NCBI GenBank assembly: GCA_029948255.1
Contig: JALIZF010001598.1
Span: 90,001 to 154,000, forward strand
Reading direction: 5' to 3'
Length of the DNA: 64,000 bases
From: Telmatactis stephensoni
Lineage: Eukaryota > Cnidaria > Anthozoa > Actiniaria > Isophelliidae
Shown in pieces: positions 24,501-33,500 of this stretch. Below the pieces are notes generated by a model. The model did no database searches. It saw only the letters and a list, made by a program, of their open reading frames with translations, and was not told where the DNA came from. The position numbers were made by a program, and so were the translations under genes. The stretch's first letter is position 1. Each line of letters starts with the position of its first letter.

Positions 24501-27500
24501 AGATTTGCGAGTCTAAATGTGATCTATGATTGAGCAAGAGTCAGACCAACAGGAATTTCCTTTTGGTCAAGGGTTGAGGGTCCACAGTCGAGGGTCCATA
24601 GTAGAGGATCAACAAAAACTACCAAATTTTATGTCTTCGCGTTACTTGTACATATTACTAAATTTGATTTAGGAAAATAAATAATCACAAATGGATTGTC
24701 TTGGAAATTTGATAATCTCGTCAAATACCTGAACAGCGGGACAGGAAATGCCTGCCCAGCTCAGTTTGTCAGATTATATGAGTGCCAGAGGATTTAGACA
24801 AACGTTCTACCGATTTATATTTTTCTCGTCACTTTTTGGAGCTTCAATTGGCATATTTTAACATCTTGGATACTTTTAATCATTTCCACTCCACTTACTT
24901 TATTTGGTTGAGCTAGTAGTTTAGATGCATGTCGCAGTATGAACTGATGCAGCTCTCAGTAAAATATAAATTTTTCTTTGTGTCGAAACACTATCTCTGG
25001 ACGAGTGCGGCGAGTTCTATGGCGCGATCCCCGGGCGCGATCCATCGAGGACTTTCAAAATCATATTAATAATCGCCAAATTTATCAACTCTTTTCTCAA
25101 ACTGGGATCAGAAAAAATTACAGAAATTGAAAAAATTTAAGTTGACGAAAAACGCGAATAGAAACCAACGTTACCAACGTACTCATGGAGGTCCCGGAGT
25201 ACAGAGCACGAGTCTCAGTTGTTTTTAAAAAGTTTTGATTTTATTAAAAAGCATTCTATGTTTGGTTGTTTGCTTTTAAGCTTTAACTTTTTATACAGGT
25301 TTGTAGTAGACCTAACGAAATGGCTTCATCTTTAGAATAAAACATACTCAGATGCAAATAAAACCATCACCAATCGGTTTCGCTGATACAGCTAAGAAGT
25401 TATAATTTTACTCTTCATGTGATTTTTACAAATATGCTTTAAAACAAAAGCTGAATTAGAATCGAATTTAGCGAAGTTCATGTTAATTTTTCATATTTTT
25501 TCGGTCAAGTCCATGTTTTACAGATTTTTCTCAGTCCAGTCCATGTTTTACAGATTTTTGTTTTCAGTCCAGTCCATGTTTTACAGATTTTTTTTCAGTC
25601 CAGTCCATGTTTTACAGATTTTTTTCTCAGTCCAGTCCATGTTTTACAGATTTTCTCAGTCCAGTCCATGTTTTACAGATTTTCGGTCCAGTCCAGTCCA
25701 GTCCAGTCCAGTCCATGTTTTACAATATGCCTTTATTAAGATATCAAGTAGTTAAATGATTCAAGTTAGTAGTCTATTATCTATTACTGTTCAAATGTTA
25801 CCGCCATGTCAATTGATAAATCCTATACCGTATTTTAATAAAACACATTTCAATGCTATGAATTTGTTTGTTTATACTTGTATATTTTGTTTTTCTATGT
25901 ATTTTGATGTAGTTATAGGCCTTTGAATGGGTAAAATGCTTGAAAATCTCCCGTATTTCGATGGGATGTTGTGAAGAATACGTTGAGAATTCAAGAATAT
26001 CCGTATTATACCAATGATATTCAGAGGGTAGTTCGACTAGAAGACGTCAGGGGTGTCTAGTATTCAGGAATATTCGTAACATACGACTGAATTTCGGAGG
26101 GTTGTTCGCTAAGAAAACGTCAGGGATGTCTAGTATTCAGGAATATTCGTAACATACGACTGATATTCGTAGGGTATTTCGGTAGGAAGAATTTGACAAT
26201 GTCCAATATTCAAGAATATTCGAAGCATCAACTAAACGAATACAATAGTATACAAGAGTATCATACTTGTTACTTCAAGTATTCAGGAAAATTCGATTAG
26301 TATTCAAGTCCGAGTGATGCAACGTCATACTAGAATCACTCGGAACGAATCCGGACAGAATTTCCATTTTCGTCCCGTATACTCTTGACTGACTTCACGT
26401 ATAAATATACGCCGCGAATATTTATACGTAAAGTCAGTCAAGAGTATACGGGACGAAAATGGAAATTCTGTCCGGATTCGTTCCGAGTGATTCTAGCATG
26501 ACGTTGCATCACTCGGTCTTGAATACCAATGGATTTCCCTGAATACTTGAAGTATGCATGTCTATATTCAAGCATATTCTTTCCGAATATTTGCCTTTTT
26601 GCACAGTGTTAAATGTATTTTTAAATTTTGTGTTCAGTGTTGACCGTCTTGTTATCTACGACGTGTGTCTTTACTTTGTCCATAATATATAAGTGAAATG
26701 ATGGAATCACACTCGTTGTAACCGTTACTGTACACTATGTCTTGTCTTTGGGTCAAGGAAATGCGGAAATATTTTACTCAAAAGTTAAATAGATTGTTCC
26801 CTTGCTCTGACATAATAATTATTAACAGATATATAAGGTACTCAGAGAAAAATGATTTACCCTGAAATATTTCGACTGTATCTCACAGCCTTCATCAGTC
26901 AAGTGATAGTTAGTGGCGTGGAAATTAAAAAAGAGATGGTTCAGATTCAGAGTGGGTGTGCTCCTTTGCCTAAAGACGATCGCCTCTTTAACGTTTCGCT
27001 TTATGTAGTGGTTTTTCGTGGTGATGACTTCTATATCTTCAGTATCAACAGAATGTCCGGTCTCTGTGAGATGTTCATAAACCGCCGATGACGTTCTGGA
27101 CAAGTGTTCCTTAACGACGCGAATTTCTAAGGTTCTTTCGGACTTACCAATGTAGTGCGCGTTGCAGTCTTGGCATTTAATGTGGTGTATATATATTTTA
27201 CCACACTTTTTCAGATTTCTGTTGTGTCTTTAACATGAGTAGCACCCTTCTAAGGGAATTCGTAGGCTTGTGAAAATCTTTCATGCTGTGTGTCGCAAAA
27301 ACACGCTGAAGGATTTTGGACGTCCCTCTGATGTGAGATAAGCCAATATTTTGGAAATATTTTATTTTAGGAAATGTGTTATTAGCCTATGAGATACCTC
27401 CATGTTGTACTGTTTCAGGACTCGACTGATATTTTTCTGATGTTCCTCTGATATAGGGAAGAATCATAAATAATTCCTTTCAAAAAGTAGAGCCTTCTGT

Positions 27501-30500
27501 GTTACAATTGTTAACGTTGGTGAACACTGATTTCTCTCAATTGTTAATGAAGTTAGTAGGATAGATATTTTCCTTCAAAAGGTTCCTTACATGGTCCATC
27601 TCTTTCTTTTTCCGTCCTCACTTTAAATATTTTGTAGATTGTAGATACTGACCTTATACATATGTGTGTTGCTGGGTGATCATCGTGACATTAGATGACG
27701 GCTAGCGCTTGCTTTTATACTCTTCGGTTGATATGGTGGGCGATCTGTACTGTGATTAGTTGGTCTGGTAATGCTTTCTGCCGGAGTGCTTCCTAATGGT
27801 CGGCATCCAAGATTCCGGAATCTAGACGCCACTGTCCCTGTTCAGGTTGCAGGAGTGTAATCTTATCTGTATGGCTTAGGTACTTATCAGTGTGCGTCAG
27901 TTTTCTGTACACATCAGCAACCACTTTGTCTGCATCTATGTGTGTTTTGTGCTGGTTTCCAAAAACGCACTTTCGCGCTTGTTAATATTAGTTGAATGTT
28001 TATTTTTATGGAGTTTAGAAGTCGTGGAAAGTATTAATCGGATCTCTTTTGAGGCAGTAGTGGCTATCGTCAACTTAGCTATACCACCATTTGGGAGGTC
28101 AAGAGAGCATAAATAAGAGAGGGAAACTTGCTAATGGGGCACGCGCCGTGATGATTCCCATCTGTGCTATTTTTAGTAACCAGATGCAGTTTAGTTTTCG
28201 TCTTACCCTTCATTCAACAGATGTCAATGATATCTTTGATATTATATATACAGCGATTAATTTAGATTGGTTTTCAATGATTAACATTATTATGTAGTTA
28301 TACTGATTTTGTTCAATTTTATGCATAAGCGCTTTGGGCAGTCTGTGTAAAAGCGCTTCATAAAGCTATTCGTTTGAAAATCGAGTAATCGGGCATAGTT
28401 AGAAATCGCTATAATTATTATTTATCATTTATCTCAAGGTGAAACCCGCTGACCTCTATTGCGCGCTTAGAATTACCGCTATTCCTAGCGATGGATCAAA
28501 TAGTGCGCGCTAGCTATTTCAAAACCCGGCGTGCATGTAAAGATCATTGTACTCGAAACGATCCTTGTTACGGATCGAAACTTCTATATGTAAAACACCA
28601 AAAATTTTGCAAATTTCCCCACGCGTCTTGTTACCAAGGGTGAACTGGAATAGTGAGAGGATTAGTGAAAGTTGCAAGGCACAATGACCCCCAGTATCAA
28701 CGATTACTCTAGCTGAATCAATAGCTCAGTTGGTAGAGACCTAGAGATGTAACCCATGGGACTTGGGTTCGAGTCCCTCTTGAGTAAGAGTTTTTCTCTG
28801 TCTCTGGTAGGGCGTGCAAACAGGCATTTCAACTTTCCTTATTTCTCACTCAATGAAACTCTTGTTTACTTTAAAAGTAATCATACCTTTTCACTCATAA
28901 AAACAGAAAACAGTATGGACGTTTACAGTCTTTACAGGAGTGATCTAATATATATTTTGGTGATTTTAGGACGGATATTCAGTTCTATTCAAGAACAGTG
29001 TCAAAAAGGTCGGTCATCTTTCAATGCTGCGTATAAAAGCGCTGAACGACTATTCTTAGAAGATTCCGAAAAATGTAAAAACAAAGTGACAGGAGATCTG
29101 CTCGTATCGGTAGGTGACGTAATAAGATCAATTATATTGCAAATAAATTGAAAATTGAAACTTTTTCAACTTAAATTCTAAAATTAAGTACGTGGCGAAA
29201 GAAAGTTGGTTTATAAACGGAAGCTGTTTTCAAAACTAGAACAGTAAGAGCTTTTATGTGATTGCTTCAAAACCGCTGAAATATATACGATGACCGATTT
29301 GATTGTCGTTCGTCGTATTATAATCTGATATGTTTGGTGAAAGAGAAAGAGAAAGAGCAAACAGACCGATTTATGGAATTAGTCTATTTTCTGTCCTAGG
29401 AAGATAATAATAATTCAGTGGTGTTTTCATATATTTGTTTGTGGAAAATATTATCATTTTAGTTCCTGGCTTAATAAAACAGCTTTTTAATTCAGCACTT
29501 GATTGAATGCTCTTGGTTGGTGTAACTGTGATATCTTCTTATCCTGACAGCTGGACGAAATGAAAAAAGCGTGGAATAATTGGCTTGCAATGCCAGACAG
29601 AGAAAAAAAGATTGAGCCTATTTGCTTAATGAACAGCCGTTTCACAATTTTGGGTATCAGATCAATGATTGAAGATGGGATAACAGATCCACAACAGATT
29701 GTAGAACAGGCCGGGTTAGGACCAGATGATTTAGATGAGGTTAGGGCTATTGTAGAAAAGCTTAACAAAGACAAAAGCTCTGACACCAACAACGTGGTAA
29801 AAGATGCTGAGAGTCTACCTTCTGCTGGAGAGAAGAAAGATAGCAAAGGTTAGTTGTGTACAAAATACTTATATAAGATATTTTATGCTATTTTCCATAT
29901 ATCTGAGCTCAGTATAGAGTCCAAATATGAGCACATTATGTGCCCATATAATCAAACATTTTACTCCAAAATTGGAGTAAATTGTTATCGAAAGAAACGT
30001 TTGTTATATCTTCGGTAATTATTGACGAAACGAGAAGTTTTGACAAACTAAAGAACACCATTTTATCAATAAAAACAACGCGAGCTCTGAAAGAATTCTA
30101 GCCGGCTTATAAAATGAAATTAAAAACTGAACACAATTTGATTTTCTACAACGCTTGCCGAGAAAGTCCAATGATGAAAAATAAACGTTTCCGCTAATAT
30201 TTCAACTATCTAGATAATGGGAAAATCGTGTAAAAAAACAATGTAAAAGATCATGTAAATTTGATCAACAAAACCATGTAAAATTCCAGTAAATGTTATA
30301 GACAAATCAACTTTGTAAATTGAATATTTAGTGGTTATTTGATGGTTTTCTATGGAATACGGGTGAATATTTCACGAGAAATTTATGTTATTAAATTAGT
30401 ATATAACGAGCCTTCAGGCTAGTTGTATACAAAATAACATAAATTTCGAGTGAAATGTTCACCAGTATTCCATAAAATACATCAAATAACCATATTATCC

Positions 30501-33500
30501 TATAACTATTACACATTTTAGCCAAAAATTACGCTTTACTAAAGAGATCATGACACCAACATTTTTATTGGAGAAATTATCTGTCAAACATTTTCGTGCG
30601 TTTGTTTTTTCTCACCAACCCATCTTAGCGAAGCCGTTTTATATTTTCTCTTTGCTTGACTGAAACCTTCTCGATGAGCTTTGGGTAGTTTCCACCCTCA
30701 AATATCGGTCAGTGGAGTTTCTGTAAGACTTTACACGGCGGGCGCATAAGACCTCAAAAACGGAACGGTTATCTTCCGAGTTATACTCTTATCTTCGTAT
30801 CTTCAACAGCATTCAGTCATTTGCAATGAAACTTTCAGTGATGGCTTACTATAAGTGGCGATTTAGTTTGCCATGTTTGAAAGTTACCATTGACGTGATT
30901 TTGACGTCATTGCGAATTGTTACATTTTGCTAAAAAACTCAGACCACTTGTAGAGATTTTGAAAACTACATAGTTTGAAAGAGATTGTCATTCTCTAAAA
31001 TTTGGTGTAATTTTTATCTCGATGCGATGTTTGGTTGTCGAGTTATAAGGGATTTTGGTTTTACCATGACGTCATAAAAATGACGTCACAAGTAACCATT
31101 AAGAGCCATTAGAAGCCATTGGAAACAGCCAGTGACGATGCAACGAACATGTATGGCTAATGTGACATGTTTCTACATAACTAAGTCAAAAGTTTTGGTC
31201 ACCAAGCTATATTAGCGATATTTCAAATGATCGGTGACGTCATTATGACGTTTGATGATTTTGCTATTTTTTCTTATTAATTTTTCTAATACTTATCTTC
31301 AAAAATTCAAAAATCTAAAACCAACAAATTTGGGGGAAATCAAAGTTCTTTAACTATGCAAAGTACAAGAACAATCAAACTTCAAACAAAAAAGTTATCC
31401 CAAGGAGTTAAGTCCTAAAACGTCATAATGACGTCACCAATTATTTGAAATATCGCTAATATAGCTTGGTGACCAAAACTTTTGACTTAGTTATGTAGAA
31501 ACATGTCACATTAGCCATACATGTTCGTTGCATCGTCACTGGCTGTTTCCAATGGCTTCTAATGGCTCTTAATGGTTACTTGTGACGTTGGTAAAACCAA
31601 AATCCCTTATAACTCGACAACCAAACATCGCATCGAGATAAAAATTACACCAAATTTTAGAGAATGACAATCTCTTTCAAACTATGTAGTTTTCAAAATC
31701 TCTACAAGTGATCTGAGTTTTTTAGCAAAATGTAACAATTCGCAATGACGTCAAAATCACGTCAATGGTAACTTTCAAACATGGCAAACTAAATCGCCAC
31801 TTATAGTAAGCCATCACTGAAAGTTTCATTGCAAATGACTGAATGCTGTTGAAGATACGAAGATAAGAGTATAACTCGGAAGCTAACCGTTCCGTTTTTG
31901 AGGTCTTATGCGCCCGCCGTGTTAGAGTATTTGGTTCGTATTCAGATCCATCAGATTTGCGAATTTCCAGTTGAAAATATTTGACAAGAAAGTTCAAGCG
32001 TTCTGGTTGTAGTGCTTCAGTTGGACTCTCTTTGCAGTACGGAGCTTGTGAAATAAAGTCCAAAAACTTCTTAGTGTCTACCTCAGTCTTCTTTTGTGTT
32101 CTCGGGTTCTTTTGTGCGTCTATAAATGCATCAATATTTTCTTCTTAGAGAGAAGAAATCGCATTTGAAGTAGTTGAACTCGACCATGCAAACGCGCTAG
32201 CGGTTTCCCGCTCATTTCTCAGCTAATTATATATTCAAAACATATTGAATTTCATTGGCTGAATTCAAATTTTGAGCAATCTGATTGGCTAATATATATT
32301 ATGAAATACCGCTCTGTATTCATAGCAAATACATGAAATACCGCTCTGTATTCATAGAAAATGCTTAGCTCTGATTGGCTAATGTGTAATAGTTATAGGA
32401 TAATACATGTTTTTTTAACATCTACATTTGCATGATTTTTACAGTAAATATACAGGCTTTTATTGTACATGATTTTTATACTAGACAAAGCGCAAAACTG
32501 AAAACGTCGATCGCAAAAAGTGCAGAAGGCATTTTGGGGTAGAGGCTGGTAACAGAACTATTTTAAACTAATTTTTCATGCTGAATGCGAATTAATATGG
32601 CTGTTACCCAATCTCGTACCCAGAGCCTGCGTTCCTCTTGGTCAGCGACCGAGAAACGAGAGGCTCTGGCCAATACAGTTATTTGGGGCACTCTGATTGG
32701 TTGATAGAACAATAGAAGGAGCGTTTGAATTTTGCATTCTTCGCATATTTTGAGAATCGATTTTCCCGGAATTATCTTAAATCATTACTTCCAGATCAAT
32801 TTTCGATAAGTAAAATTGTTCAGAGTAGACTGAACCATTGTCAGAATATAAAATGATTGTCAGACTACTTCATGTCGAGAGGATATGAGCAAGCGATAAG
32901 AATTAGTGCAGTTTTAATAGGGGATTTGTGGCCTGTTGGTCGTTGAAAGTCGTGCTTCGAAGAGGGCCGTTGGACTATCGATTCAAATTCACTGGACAGA
33001 CTTCAAAACGTCAAATAAATCACACAAATGACTCACATAAATATCATTCTTTACCTCTGAGTATATTTCTAAATACGTTGCATAAAAATAAGCTCTCAAT
33101 CAGCAATTTTCTGTCACAGATAGAGCTTGACATGTGTAGTTGAGCCTAGTCCGTAAATAGCGGACTAAAAATTTGTATTGGCCAGAGCCTCTCGTTTCTC
33201 GGTCGCTAACCAAGAGGAACGCAGGCTCTGGGTACGAGATTGGGCTGTTACCAAGACGTATTCTGCAATCTTATACGTGTACATGTAAATGACGTATTTT
33301 GTGAATTGCTACAGTCATTTCATACTAACTGCTTTTTCATGTAATTCCAAAAGTTCCCAAACTTAAAAACATTTACCATGGCTGGAAAGAGCACATCAAA
33401 ATCAGTAAAACTGTGAAGTTTGAAGGACATCAGTTGAAAAATCAAGGAGATACGAGTTTTCAAAAATCGAAATTTGTTTGTATCTCTTGCATAACTGTAA

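Larger units (their letters stand above)
19921..26608. mobile_element. 6.7-kb DNA element with CACTG termini
   Basis: The left end CACTGTGCCAAAAGGCAAAT and the right end ATTTGCCTTTTTGCACAGTG are inverted, and TTA flanks both sides (19918-19920, 26609-26611). CACTG ends, a 3-bp duplication and dense subterminal AGTATTC/GAATATTC motifs fit the CACTA/EnSpm superfamily, although a 3-bp TTA duplication is also seen in Harbinger elements. No transposase frame is evident, so it is probably non-autonomous. It contains tandem repeats, a Mutator-like element and a long palindrome. Confidence 0.65.
30493..32404 (-). mobile_element. Second tyrosine-recombinase element, broken
   Basis: A perfect 24-bp inverted pair bounds it: it begins ATTATCCTATAACTATTACA at 30493 and ends with the complement at 32404. 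Taking the terminus as TTATCC, a TA dinucleotide lies outside both ends. The coding part on the - strand is a Crypton-like recombinase cut in two by a 1.2-kb foldback (30733-31922). The C-terminal catalytic half is missing, so it is a dead, shortened derivative. Confidence 0.65.

Noticed and set aside
24149..25731. CRISPR-like arrays of ~25-30-bp repeats
   Set aside because: There are no unique spacers, the arrays are inverted terminal repeats of a transposon, and the genome is eukaryotic.
28706..28785. A functional tRNA gene
   Set aside because: The A and B boxes are good but the acceptor and T stems do not pair properly.
29487..29846. - strand frame over exon 10
   Set aside because: It is an antisense shadow; exon 10 has matching splice sites and phase on the + strand.
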